Positions 25,320-33,825 of a stretch of DNA of 64,000 nucleotides are shown here, piece by piece (the first letter of the stretch is position 1; each line of letters opens with the position of its first letter). Below the pieces are notes generated by a model. That model was not told where the DNA came from, did not search any database, and saw nothing but the letters and a program-made list of their open reading frames with translations. The translations under genes were made by a program, and so were the position numbers. Source of the stretch: Ruegeria sp. YS9 (lineage in GTDB: Bacteria > Pseudomonadota > Alphaproteobacteria > Rhodobacterales > Rhodobacteraceae); contig NZ_CP102409.1 of the NCBI RefSeq assembly GCF_024628725.1, positions 3,180,636 through 3,244,635 of the forward strand, written 5' to 3'.

Positions 25320-26404
25320 AGTACTTGCTCCTTCGCGCGTTTTCGCATCGCTTCGGCAAACCGGATCGCGGCGGCAACAGGACGATAGTGCTCTTCGGCG
25401 ATCTCCTGACCTATGTCCACGGTCGCGTGAAGTGCGCGCGCTGTGGGAGGGTCCGAATGGATCGGAACGCCTGCTTCTCCTGCGGCGGATCGGATGGTGG
25501 CGGCGATTTCGTCCACCCCCTTGGCAACACAAACCGGGGCGCTGCCCGCAACCCGTGTCCATTTCAGCGCCACGGCATAATGGGTGGGGTTTACGATCAC
25601 GACATCCGCGCCGGGAACATCTGCCAACATTTGGTTGGTTGCGATTTCCTGTGCACGCTGGCGCCGGTGTTGTTTGACATGGGGGTCGCCCTCGGCATCC
25701 TTGGTTTCATCCATGATCTCCTTGCGCGACATACGGTTCTTGCGCATGTGCTCGGCATATTGCCAAAGGAAATCGACAACCCCGATGGCCAGTGCGATTG
25801 CGATCACGATGAACAGAAAGCGAAACAGCAGGTTCATCATCAGCAGAATGGATGATTTTGCCGGCGCCGCGCTGGCAGACAGAATCTCGGTTAGATTGGC
25901 CTTCAGAAACAGCGCAAGGCAGGTGCCGTAGATCAACAGTTTGGTGGTGCTTTTGGCAAACTCGAACAACCCGCCCCGCCCGAACTTGTTCTTTGCGTTC
26001 GAAATCGGCGAGATACGCGAAAGTTTTGGTTTCAGTTTGCTTGGGGCAAAGATCAGCGCGCGCTGGGCGATCAAGTTCAGCAGAACAGCCGCGGCAGGAA
26101 GGCAGAACAGCAAAGCAACAGGCAGCAGGGCACTTTTCAAAACCCCCGCAACCGGAGCATGCGATGGCCCATCCGTCAGAAGCCGTGCAAATGCGTCGGA
26201 CTGATCGATCAGGACCATGAACACGGTGCCCATATGCTCGACGGTGTATTGACCGACTGTAAGCAGGGCGATCAGAAGCCCGGTATATGCCGCCACAACC
26301 GACAAGTCGTTGGATTTTGGAACCTCACCTTTCTCGCGCGCTTTCAGCAGTTTTTGCGGTGTCGGTTCGTATGACTTGTCGCTTTCGTCATCACCTGCGC
26401 TCAT
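25316..26404 (-). CDS. flhB: Flagellar export gate protein FlhB
   Basis: Export gate and substrate-specificity switch. 362 residues: N-terminal GDDESDKSYEPTPQKLLKAREKGEVPKSNDL, four membrane helices, then the cytosolic domain with the autocleavage motif NPTH (VIVNPTHYAVALKW). Start overlaps the fliR stop and its own stop overlaps the FliJ-like gene. Confidence 0.96.
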   Translation of the reverse strand: MSAGDDESDKSYEPTPQKLLKAREKGEVPKSNDLSVVAAYTGLLIALLTVGQYTVEHMGTVFMVLIDQSDAFARLLTDGPSHAPVAGVLKSALLPVALLFCLPAAAVLLNLIAQRALIFAPSKLKPKLSRISPISNAKNKFGRGGLFEFAKSTTKLLIYGTCLALFLKANLTEILSASAAPAKSSILLMMNLLFRFLFIVIAIALAIGVVDFLWQYAEHMRKNRMSRKEIMDETKDAEGDPHVKQHRRQRAQEIATNQMLADVPGADVVIVNPTHYAVALKWTRVAGSAPVCVAKGVDEIAATIRSAAGEAGVPIHSDPPTARALHATVDIGQEIAEEHYRPVAAAIRFAEAMRKRAKEQVL

Positions 26405-27174
26405 CTTTGCGCTCCTATCGGGTTGGTGAAGAAAGCGGCCAGCGCGTCAGCCCACACGGAAAGGATCAGCGGTGTGCCTGCGAACAGCAGAAACAGCCCA
26501 GCAAAGGTAATCGCCGGAGCACCGACGAAGGCCACCATCAACTGTGGCATTGCCCGGTTGATGACCCCAAGTGCCAGATTGTAGATCAATGAGGCGATGA
26601 CGAACGGCGTTGCCAGTGCAAAAGCCAGCCCGAAGCTGTTGGCGACCTGATGCAATCCCCAGCGCGACACATCCGAGGCTTCGGGTGCCAAACCTATTGG
26701 AAACAGGGCATAACTCTGGATCAGGAACTGTGCGGCCCGGACGTGCAGGTCCATGATTACCGCGAGTGTCAGCCCTGCCAGGGTTAGCAGGTATCCCATG
26801 GCGGGGACCGGATCGGCCGCCGCGCCACCCAGCAGTTGCGACAATGACGTGGACTGAGCCGCAATAGACCCTGCGGTTTGCAGTGCGAGAACGAAAAGGC
26901 GCAAGCCTATCCCAAGGACAAGCCCGATCAGAACTTCGGTGCCGACCAGCCGCACGGTCGCCCAAAGGCTGGGGTCAATTCTGACGGGAGGCGCAGCGGG
27001 CAGTATGATCAGCGTGAAAGCAACGGAAGCACCAAGCTTTACCCGTGTCGGAATACTACGTTCACCGAAAGCTGGAAGCAGCGAGACAAGAGCGGAGACG
27101 CGCAGAAACACGACAAAGGCCTGCCACATTGCTTCGGCCAGCTGCGACAGCATTTCTGGCGGCAGGGCAATCAC
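26401..27174 (-). CDS. fliR: Flagellar export gate protein FliR
   Basis: Integral membrane component of the export gate, 257 residues with about six helices. Family signatures include the N-terminal FVVFLRVSALVSLLPAFGERSIPTRVKL and the C-terminal INRAMPQLMVAFVGAPAITFAGL. Overlaps flhA and flhB by four bases on each side. Confidence 0.95.
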   Translation of the reverse strand: MIALPPEMLSQLAEAMWQAFVVFLRVSALVSLLPAFGERSIPTRVKLGASVAFTLIILPAAPPVRIDPSLWATVRLVGTEVLIGLVLGIGLRLFVLALQTAGSIAAQSTSLSQLLGGAAADPVPAMGYLLTLAGLTLAVIMDLHVRAAQFLIQSYALFPIGLAPEASDVSRWGLHQVANSFGLAFALATPFVIASLIYNLALGVINRAMPQLMVAFVGAPAITFAGLFLLFAGTPLILSVWADALAAFFTNPIGAQR

Positions 27175-29258
27175 GCTGCAACAGTTCCGACCAAGGCAGG
27201 ATTGGCTTCCAGCCCGATTTCTTCGAAGGACAAAACCGGGTTGGACACGCCGCGTGCCTGCATGACGGTGCGCAGCAACCGACGGCGCCGGGTCGAGGTC
27301 ACGACAGCCGGAAACAGGCCGTTGTCAGCGGATTTGGCGATGCTGCTCACAACTCCGTCGGCCAGTTTGTTGAACACGTTCGGGGGCAGCGCGACGTCCA
27401 TACCGGTATTTGGGGCGTCGATCTGGTAAGAGGCAAATGTGTCCTCCCATTCCGGGGCCAACTGGATCAGAGGGATCGAACCATCCTCGCGCTTCATGTC
27501 CGCGACCAGCTGAAAGCCAAGACGCTGACGCACCAGTTCACAGATGCCTTCGGGCTGGGTTGTGGTCAGCCGCGCCTCGGCGACACTTTCAAGGATCAGC
27601 GCCATGTTCCGGATCGACACACGTTCGTCAAGCAGCAGGCGCAGAACCGCGTGCAAAGTGTCGATCGGCACTTTGTCGGGGATCAGTTCATCCAGCAGTT
27701 TGCGGTTGGCTTCGGCGCGTACCGGGTCGCTCAGACGGGTCATTTCCGACAGCAGGCGACGGAGGGATTTCAGGGTCAGCAGGCGCGAGAAGTTCTGTTT
27801 GATGATCTCCAGCAGATGGGTGGCAAGAATTTCGGGCGGTGAGACTATAGTGGCTCCATTCAGCGCGGCGTCCTCCTGATCCTTGGGCAGGATCCAGCGT
27901 GCCGGAGCACCATAGACCGGCTCGGTCACGTCATTGCCCTCCGGCAAAAGGTCAAAACCGTCCTGCACGAGCGCCAGGATCAGATCGGGGTGCAAGACAC
28001 CGCGTGCCTGTTCGACGCCCTGAACCTTGATCACATACGTTCCGGTCGGCAGGTCGGCGCGGTCGGTCAAGCGGATTTCGGGCAGGATCAGGCCAAAGGT
28101 CGACGCCACATAGGTCCGCATATTGGCAATTCGGGCGTCCAGCCCGGTGCCCGGATTCAGAACCATGCTGACCAGATCCGGCGCGAACTCCAGATGGACA
28201 TCATCCAGGTCCAGGATGTCGCCGATAGCTTGGGATGTCGGCGCTTCGGTTTCGGTCGAGGGCAGGTTTGCCGATGCGGTTGCGTCTTTCTGTTTTCGGT
28301 GAACATTGTAAGCCGCGTATCCCAGAATGGCCGCGCCAAGGATGAATGGCAGAAAAGGGAGACCGGGCACCAGCGCGAACAGGACCATGAGCACCGCGAC
28401 AGTGGACAATGCTGCCGGGTGGCGGCCGAGTTGAGAAAAGATGGCGGTGTCTGTTGCCCCCTGCGTGCCGCCCCGTGCCAGCAGCAGGGCAGACGCTATG
28501 GAAATGATGACGGCGGGAATTTGCGACACCAACCCGTCGCCGACGGTCAGAATCGCATAGGTTTCGAACGCCGAGGCCACGGGCATTCCATGCACGACGA
28601 CGCCCATGACCAGGCCCATGACGAGGTTCAGCAACGTGATCAGAAGCCCGGCGACGGCGTCTCCCTTCACGAATTTCGACGCACCATCGAGAGAGCCAAA
28701 GAATGTCGTCTCCTGCTGTTCCAGCTCTCGCCGTTCCTTGGCTTGCTGATGATCGATTGCCCCGGCGGACATGTCGCTGTCGATCGCAAGTTGTTTGCCG
28801 GGCATCCCGTCCAACGCAAAGCGTGCGCCTACTTCGGCCATGCGGGCGGCGCCCTTGGTGATGACCATGAAATTCACGATCAGCAGAACGCCGAACACCA
28901 CCAGCCCAAGAAAAATGCTGCCGCCCATGACGAAACTGGCAAAACCTTCGATCACGTCTCCTGCCGCATTCGGGCCGGTGTGCCCCTGCCCGATGATCAG
29001 TTTCGTCGACGAAACATTCAGCGACAGGCGCAACATCAGAGACGCCAGCAGAATCGTCGGGAAGGACGAAAAGTCCAGCGGGCGTTCAATGAACAGGGTC
29101 AGGGTGAAGATCAGGATCGCCAGCGCAAAAGAGGCCGCCAAACCCACGTCCAGAACCCAGGCTGGCATGGGCAGGATCATCATGACGATGACCGTCATCA
29201 GTGCAATCGCCAGCAGGACAGTAGGCGAAAACAGGGACTGGATGTCGATCTTGGGCAC
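27171..29258 (-). CDS. flhA: Flagellar export gate protein FlhA
   Basis: Nonameric export channel. 695 residues: seven to eight membrane helices in the first 320 residues, with the family motif FVKGDAVAGLLITLLNLVMGLVMGV, then a large cytosolic domain. This contains GLILPEIRLTDRADLPTGTYVIKVQG and LSDPVRAEANRKLLDELIPDKVPIDTLHAVLRLLLDE, where export substrates dock. First of a coupled flhA-fliR-flhB-FliJ-like set. Confidence 0.97.
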   Translation of the reverse strand: MPKIDIQSLFSPTVLLAIALMTVIVMMILPMPAWVLDVGLAASFALAILIFTLTLFIERPLDFSSFPTILLASLMLRLSLNVSSTKLIIGQGHTGPNAAGDVIEGFASFVMGGSIFLGLVVFGVLLIVNFMVITKGAARMAEVGARFALDGMPGKQLAIDSDMSAGAIDHQQAKERRELEQQETTFFGSLDGASKFVKGDAVAGLLITLLNLVMGLVMGVVVHGMPVASAFETYAILTVGDGLVSQIPAVIISIASALLLARGGTQGATDTAIFSQLGRHPAALSTVAVLMVLFALVPGLPFLPFILGAAILGYAAYNVHRKQKDATASANLPSTETEAPTSQAIGDILDLDDVHLEFAPDLVSMVLNPGTGLDARIANMRTYVASTFGLILPEIRLTDRADLPTGTYVIKVQGVEQARGVLHPDLILALVQDGFDLLPEGNDVTEPVYGAPARWILPKDQEDAALNGATIVSPPEILATHLLEIIKQNFSRLLTLKSLRRLLSEMTRLSDPVRAEANRKLLDELIPDKVPIDTLHAVLRLLLDERVSIRNMALILESVAEARLTTTQPEGICELVRQRLGFQLVADMKREDGSIPLIQLAPEWEDTFASYQIDAPNTGMDVALPPNVFNKLADGVVSSIAKSADNGLFPAVVTSTRRRRLLRTVMQARGVSNPVLSFEEIGLEANPALVGTVAA

Positions 29259-29267
29259 GCGAAACTC

Positions 29268-29966
29268 CTAATTGAAGGCGATAAACGCTGTTGCGGCGCC
29301 TGCGGCTGGCACCAGAGACCCAAGCGCGCCGGTACGGGGCGATGCCGCCGGAATGGGGATCAAGGGGAGTCCGGCCCCGGTGAACGGATCCCGAGTTGTG
29401 GCCGCAACCCGGGTTCGGGGGCCACCCTCGAGCTGTGCCAGCACCGTTTGAAACCGCTCTTTGTAAGCTTCGGCAAGGGGTGATGTGCGGGAATGGTAAG
29501 CCCCCGCTGCCGCGGGCCACGATCCAAGCTCGGCATGGAGTTCGTTCAGGAACCGGGCGGCGTAGGTTGCATTCTCATCTGGATCGAACATCGCGTCTAT
29601 CGAACGGAAGGCTTTGCCGTGCCAGCGATAATTGATCTGAAAACAGCCCACATCAAAGCTGCGTGCGCCGGTTTTGAAGATTTTGAACGCATAGGCCTTG
29701 GCTTCGACCTCGGACTTGAACCAGTACCCCTGACCGCCGACATTGATCGTCCAGGGCCAGGGCTGCAACCGGCCGTCCAGCCTGCGCCCGGTTTCAACGC
29801 GCGAGATGGCGCGCAGCACGTCCAGGGGCACGCCTTCGGACAAAGCGGCGCGGCGCGCGGCCTGATCGCACATGTCACCGGTTTTGGCATCTGGCATGGC
29901 AAACCCTGCCTGCGCCAAAAGCACATGCACCAACATGAGTAACAGCGGGAACTTCTGATTTGGCAT
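29268..29966 (-). CDS. Flagellum-associated lytic transglycosylase (SltF-like)
   Basis: Periplasmic muramidase thought to open peptidoglycan for the rod. 232 residues; signal peptide MPNQKFPLLLMLVHVLLAQAGFA, then an SLT domain with the catalytic Glu in RAISRVETGR, the conserved FDVGCFQINYRWHG and the AAGAYHSRT segment. It sits nine bases before flhA, so it is transcribed with the export gate. This matches the Rhodobacter SltF arrangement, where a separate enzyme replaces the muramidase half of FlgJ. Confidence 0.88.
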   Translation of the reverse strand: MPNQKFPLLLMLVHVLLAQAGFAMPDAKTGDMCDQAARRAALSEGVPLDVLRAISRVETGRRLDGRLQPWPWTINVGGQGYWFKSEVEAKAYAFKIFKTGARSFDVGCFQINYRWHGKAFRSIDAMFDPDENATYAARFLNELHAELGSWPAAAGAYHSRTSPLAEAYKERFQTVLAQLEGGPRTRVAATTRDPFTGAGLPLIPIPAASPRTGALGSLVPAAGAATAFIAFN

Positions 29967-30017
29967 TCTGCCGGTCCGGGATTCTGATCTGTCCCGGCCA
30001 AGCTAGCCAACGATCGG

Positions 30018-30032
30018 TTTACAGAGAGTTAT
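30018..30032 (-). promoter_or_regulatory. Weak CtrA-like box upstream of slt-flhA operon
   Basis: TTTACAGAGAGTTAT matches TTAA-N7-TTAA at only six of eight positions. It lies 51 bases before the ATG of the transglycosylase gene, the same spacing as the boxes of motB, fliI and flgE. The call leans on spacing. Confidence 0.3.
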
Positions 30033-30039
30033 CGCCGCT

Positions 30040-30468
30040 TCAGTTTCGATCTATCCTGCGCCCGAACACGACGCTGGTATTGGTGCGCAGGACACCGGGG
30101 ATCTTCGCCAGGTCGTCGACCAGAATGTCCAGATCCTCCAGCCTTGGCGCCTCCGCCGACAGCATAAGATCGAACTCTCCGTTGATCGACAGGCATAGCT
30201 TGACCTCGGGGTAGGCTTCGAGCCGCCTGATGATCCGGCTGGTTTCCTTTTGCTGCACTTCAAGCATGACGATGACCTGCACTTTCGGCGTGTCTTCGGT
30301 GGACCCGAGGCGCACGGAATATCCTTCGATCAGGCCACGCTGTTCCATCCGGTTTATTCGCTCGTGCACGGTTGTCCGGGCAACACCCAGCGTGGTCGCA
30401 ATCTGCGTGGTCGAGGCGCGTGCGTTGGCTTGCAGGGCGGTGATGATGCGGCGGTCAAGCTGGTCCAT
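30040..30468 (-). CDS. Lrp/AsnC family transcriptional regulator
   Basis: 142 residues. An N-terminal winged helix (MDQLDRRIITALQANARASTTQIATTLGVARTTVHERINRMEQRGLI) is followed by an AsnC ligand-binding domain (VIVMLEVQQKETSRIIRRLEAYPEVKLCLSINGEFDLML). Such proteins respond to amino acids. No amino-acid gene is adjacent; the next gene upstream is the MFS exporter on the same strand, 52 bases away, so the target is unknown. Confidence 0.92.
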   Translation of the reverse strand: MDQLDRRIITALQANARASTTQIATTLGVARTTVHERINRMEQRGLIEGYSVRLGSTEDTPKVQVIVMLEVQQKETSRIIRRLEAYPEVKLCLSINGEFDLMLSAEAPRLEDLDILVDDLAKIPGVLRTNTSVVFGRRIDRN

Positions 30469-30520
30469 TGGGGCTCTGGTTCGTGGTCATTCCGGGTTGA
30501 GATCAGATCGAAGCGTCCGC

Positions 30521-31840
30521 TCAGGGTTCGCGCGGGATGCGCGGGTGCAGATCGTCGATGATGATCGGATGCGCGTGCGGGCCTGGCCCGGCCAGATGTG
30601 GGTGATCGGGCGGCAGGTCGGGGTGATCATGGGTGATCGGTTCCTGGTCGAGGCGCGGCCAAAGGCCGATTGCACCGACGACGCCGGCCACGGACAGCGT
30701 TGCCATGCTGCTGAGTGTGACGGTCGGACCAAACACGGTCATCAGCCACCCTGCCAGCGGGTAAAGAACCAGCCAGCAGCCATGCGAAAGGGTAAACTGT
30801 GCGGCGAAGACGGCAGGGCGATCCTCGGGGTGGGCCGACCGGGTCAAAAGGCGGCCCGAGGGTGTCAGGGTGGTGGAATATCCGAAGCCGGTGAATGCCC
30901 ACAACGCGGTCAGCAACCCGAGCGACAGAGGAGCAATTGCGGCCAGCATCGCGGCGACGGCCATGGAACCAGTGGCAAAAACGGCGCCCGCGACCATGAC
31001 CCGACGGTCCTCGGTCCGATCCAGAAGGCGGGGCAAGGTAAAGGCCGCCAGCATCGATCCGCCCCCGAAGCCGGCCAGGGCAATGGCCACGGCGCTTTCC
31101 GACAGGCCCAGATTGGCACGCACGATGACCACGGTGTTCACGATCACCATCGAGCTCAGTGCCGCCGCGCTCCAGCTGAGTGCAAGCAGCCCGCGCAACC
31201 GGGGTGTTTTCAGATAGATACGTATGCCGCGTGTGGTGCGGTCATAGATGCCGCGGGGCCGGCTTGGCTTGGGTGACGGAAGCACGACCGAGACAACCAG
31301 CATTGCCGATGCGACAAAACCCAGCGCAGTACCCCAGAACAGGCTGTTGAAGCTGACCAGCAGCAGCAATGCGGCGGCGAACATCGGGCTCAGCAGGCTT
31401 TCCATATCGTAGGCCAGGCGCGACAGCGACAAGGCACGCGTGTATTCAGCTTCGTCCGGCAGCACGTCCGGAATCGTGGCCTGAAAGGCGGGCGTAAAGC
31501 CCGCCGACGCAGATTGCAGCACGAAGATCAGCACATAGATCTGCCAGACTTCGGTCACGAACGGCAGGCACACTGCCACCGCAGCGCGGATCAGGTCCAG
31601 CACGACCAGCATCTTGCGGCGATCCAGACGCTCGGCAAATGCAGCGGCGAGTGGGGCAACGGTGACGTAAGCCACCATCTTGATCGTCAGCGCGGTGCCA
31701 AGGACAAGGCCCGCGGCATTCCCGGCCAGATCAAAGGCGAGCAGCCCCAGTGCAACCGTGGCCAGCCCGGTTCCGGTCAGGGCGACGATCTGGGCCGCGA
31801 ACAGGTGGCGGTAGGTGCGGTTTCTCAGAATGCTCAGCAT
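30521..31840 (-). CDS. MFS exporter with His-rich C-terminal tail, probably metal efflux
   Basis: 439 residues with about twelve membrane helices and the MFS loop LAAAFAERLDRRKMLVVLDL between helices 2 and 3. It resembles NreB/NrsD-type and macrolide-efflux MFS exporters. The last 40 residues are unusual: a cytosolic tail with eight His (ITHDHPDLPPDHPHL, then GPHAHPIIIDDLHP). Such tails bind Ni, Co or Zn in other transporters. The gene begins three bases after a CsoR/RcnR-type metal-sensing repressor gene. Metal export is inferred from tail and partner; the metal is not known. Confidence 0.82.
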   Translation of the reverse strand: MLSILRNRTYRHLFAAQIVALTGTGLATVALGLLAFDLAGNAAGLVLGTALTIKMVAYVTVAPLAAAFAERLDRRKMLVVLDLIRAAVAVCLPFVTEVWQIYVLIFVLQSASAGFTPAFQATIPDVLPDEAEYTRALSLSRLAYDMESLLSPMFAAALLLLVSFNSLFWGTALGFVASAMLVVSVVLPSPKPSRPRGIYDRTTRGIRIYLKTPRLRGLLALSWSAAALSSMVIVNTVVIVRANLGLSESAVAIALAGFGGGSMLAAFTLPRLLDRTEDRRVMVAGAVFATGSMAVAAMLAAIAPLSLGLLTALWAFTGFGYSTTLTPSGRLLTRSAHPEDRPAVFAAQFTLSHGCWLVLYPLAGWLMTVFGPTVTLSSMATLSVAGVVGAIGLWPRLDQEPITHDHPDLPPDHPHLAGPGPHAHPIIIDDLHPRIPREP

Positions 31841-31843
31841 GGC

Positions 31844-32101
31844 TCAGAGGTACTTTGTGATCGCTTTGAACTCTTCGATCCCGCTGCCATCGTCGTCAGA
31901 GGACAGGCAGTGTTCGATATGATCATGAATCAAAGCGCGTTTGGCATTGGTGACAGCCTTTTCAACAGCAAACAACTGTTGTGCGACGTCCGAACAGGGG
32001 GCTTGCCCCTCGAGCATGGCAATGACCTTGGCCAGATGCCCATGGGCCCGCTTCAGCCGGGCCATGATCTGTGGATGTGACTCGTGGGCGTGATTTGACA
32101 T
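31844..32101 (-). CDS. CsoR/RcnR/FrmR family metal- or aldehyde-sensing repressor
   Basis: 85-residue all-helical DUF156 repressor. It carries Cys36, His61 and Cys65 (SDV after Cys36; HDHIEHC), the positions of the Cu(I)-binding triad in CsoR. It also has an extra N-terminal His cluster (His4, His6, His9) like the Ni/Co sensor RcnR and a His20-Gly-His22 pair. The identity of the inducer is therefore ambiguous. A perfect inverted repeat of the C-tract type bound by this family lies eight bases upstream of the ATG. Co-transcribed with the exporter. Confidence 0.9.
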   Translation of the reverse strand: MSNHAHESHPQIMARLKRAHGHLAKVIAMLEGQAPCSDVAQQLFAVEKAVTNAKRALIHDHIEHCLSSDDDGSGIEEFKAITKYL

Positions 32102-32108
32102 GGCTTAT

Positions 32109-32133
32109 CCATATCCCCCCGATGGGGATATGG
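32109..32133. promoter_or_regulatory. Operator of the CsoR/RcnR-type repressor
   Basis: Perfect inverted repeat with ten-base arms CCATATCCCC / GGGGATATGG around CCGAT. AT-rich ends flanking runs of C and G are the known pattern of RcnR/DmeR/CsoR operators. It overlaps the ribosome-binding area of the repressor gene, pointing to autorepression of repressor and exporter. The rnd gene on the other side starts 101 bases away and may not be affected. Confidence 0.8.
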
Positions 32134-32234
32134 TCAAGGATTTGGCATCGAATGGCCCGCGACTTTTGGACGGCGTTGAGTTTGGGGGCCAAACCGCCTA
32201 TCTCGGGGGCGATATCGCACAAAGGAATAGTCGC

Positions 32235-32849
32235 GTGGCGAACCATTTGTACAAAAACGATCTGCCGGATGGGCTGGATCTGGGCCCGGTTGTGGCCATT
32301 GACTGTGAAACCATGGGGCTGAACCCGCATCGCGATCGCCTGTGCGTGATTCAGATGTCAGGTGGTGACGGAAACAGCCATATCGTTCAGGTGGAAAAAG
32401 GCCAGACCGAGGCGCCGAACCTGAGTGCCATGCTGGAAAACCCTGACGTGCTGAAGCTGTTTCATTTCGGGCGTTTCGACATTGCCGCGATGTATCACAC
32501 CTTTGGCGCCCTGGCCGCACCGGTTTACTGCACCAAGATCGCCAGCCGGCTGGTGCGCACATACACCGACCGTCACGGGTTGAAGAACCTGTGTCAGGAA
32601 CTGATTGGCGTGGATATCTCGAAACAACAGCAGATGAGCGATTGGGGTGCTGAAACCCTTACGGATGCGCAGCTGGACTATGCGGCCTCGGACGTTCTTT
32701 ATCTGCACCGCCTGCGGGACGAGTTGAACAAGCGGCTGGCGCGCGAGGGTAGGGCCGAGATGGCGCAGGCCTGTTTTGACTTCCTGCCGATGCGTGCGAA
32801 GCTGGACCTCGCCGGTTGGCCCGAAACGGATATTTTTGCGCACTCATGA
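32235..32849 (+). CDS. Ribonuclease D-like 3'-5' exonuclease
   Basis: 204 residues, a lone DEDDy exonuclease domain without the HRDC domains of long RNase D. Catalytic residues: Asp and Glu in AIDCETMG, Asp in FGRFDIAAM, and Tyr and Asp in LDYAASDVLYLH. Probably trims structured RNA 3' ends. GTG 32235 with AAGGA upstream is chosen; the longer open frame would run through the repressor operator. Its stop overlaps the kdsD ATG (ATGA). Confidence 0.87.
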   Translation: MANHLYKNDLPDGLDLGPVVAIDCETMGLNPHRDRLCVIQMSGGDGNSHIVQVEKGQTEAPNLSAMLENPDVLKLFHFGRFDIAAMYHTFGALAAPVYCTKIASRLVRTYTDRHGLKNLCQELIGVDISKQQQMSDWGAETLTDAQLDYAASDVLYLHRLRDELNKRLAREGRAEMAQACFDFLPMRAKLDLAGWPETDIFAHS

Positions 32850-33814
32850 CCGATACCGAAGCATTCCTGAGAACCGCCCGCCAGGTCGTCACCGATGAAG
32901 CCCGTGCGCTGGACGTTCTGGCCGACAGCCTTGACGAGCATTTTGCCGAGGCCGTGCATCTGATCCTGAAAGCCACCGGGCGTATCATCATCAGTGGCAT
33001 CGGCAAATCGGGCCATATCGGCCACAAGATTGCCGCCACTCTGGCAAGTACCGGAACGCCTGCCTATTTCGTGCACCCGGCCGAGGCCAGCCATGGCGAT
33101 CTGGGCATGGTTTCCAAAGGCGATGTGGTGCTGGCGATTTCGAATTCCGGCGAAGCGCCCGAGCTGGCCAACCTGCTGGCCTTTACGCGCCGCTTTGGCA
33201 TTCCGCTGATCGGGCTATCCAGCAAGCCAGAAAGCACGTTGATGAAACAGGCCGATGTGCATCTGCTGATCCCGTCGATGGGCGAGGCCTGCGGTTATGG
33301 CATGGTGCCTTCGATCTCGACGACGCTGACCCTTGCCATGGGCGATGCGCTGGCCATTGCGCTGATGAAGTATCGCGATTTTCGCCCCGAGGATTTCCGT
33401 GCCTTCCACCCCGGCGGCAAGTTGGGAGCGCGGCTGAGTACGGTGGGTGACCTGATGCATACCGGCGACGCCCTGCCTCTGGTCGCCGCGAACACCCCGA
33501 TGAGCGACGCGTTGATCGAAATCAGCCAAAAGGGTTTCGGCGTGGCCGGTGTAACGGATGCGCAGGGGCAGTTGTCGGGCATCATTACGGACGGTGACTT
33601 GCGGCGGCACATGGATGGCCTGCTGGATAAAACGACCGAGCAGGTCATGACCGCCAATCCGACCACCATAACACCGGGCGCCTTGGCGGAAGAGGCGGTG
33701 GCGATCATGAATGATCGCAAGATCACTTCGCTGTTCGTGGTTGACGAGGCTTCATCAGGTCAGCCCCTGGGCCTTCTGCATATCCACGACTGCCTGCGCG
33801 TCGGCCTGGGCTGA
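32846..33814 (+). CDS. kdsD: Arabinose-5-phosphate isomerase (KdsD/KpsF)
   Basis: Makes D-arabinose 5-phosphate from ribulose 5-phosphate for Kdo synthesis. 322 residues: a SIS domain (residues 30-175; IISGIGKSGHIGHKIAATLASTGTPAYFVHPAEASHGDLGM, ISNSGEAPEL) and two CBS domains (from about residue 210 to the end). Length normal. Overlaps rnd by four bases and precedes lptC by eleven, the classic Kdo/lipopolysaccharide-export arrangement. Confidence 0.94.
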   Translation: MTDTEAFLRTARQVVTDEARALDVLADSLDEHFAEAVHLILKATGRIIISGIGKSGHIGHKIAATLASTGTPAYFVHPAEASHGDLGMVSKGDVVLAISNSGEAPELANLLAFTRRFGIPLIGLSSKPESTLMKQADVHLLIPSMGEACGYGMVPSISTTLTLAMGDALAIALMKYRDFRPEDFRAFHPGGKLGARLSTVGDLMHTGDALPLVAANTPMSDALIEISQKGFGVAGVTDAQGQLSGIITDGDLRRHMDGLLDKTTEQVMTANPTTITPGALAEEAVAIMNDRKITSLFVVDEASSGQPLGLLHIHDCLRVGLG

Positions 33815-33825
33815 GGGAGGCTGAA

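Noticed and set aside
27990..29483. Long plus-strand open frame antisense to flhA and the transglycosylase gene
   Set aside because: The translation is His/Gln/Arg-rich low-complexity of the kind produced by reading a GC-rich gene backwards; flhA and slt are certain.
30230..31276. Plus-strand open frame over the MFS and Lrp genes
   Set aside because: Composition is that of an antisense shadow, and it crosses two well-supported genes.
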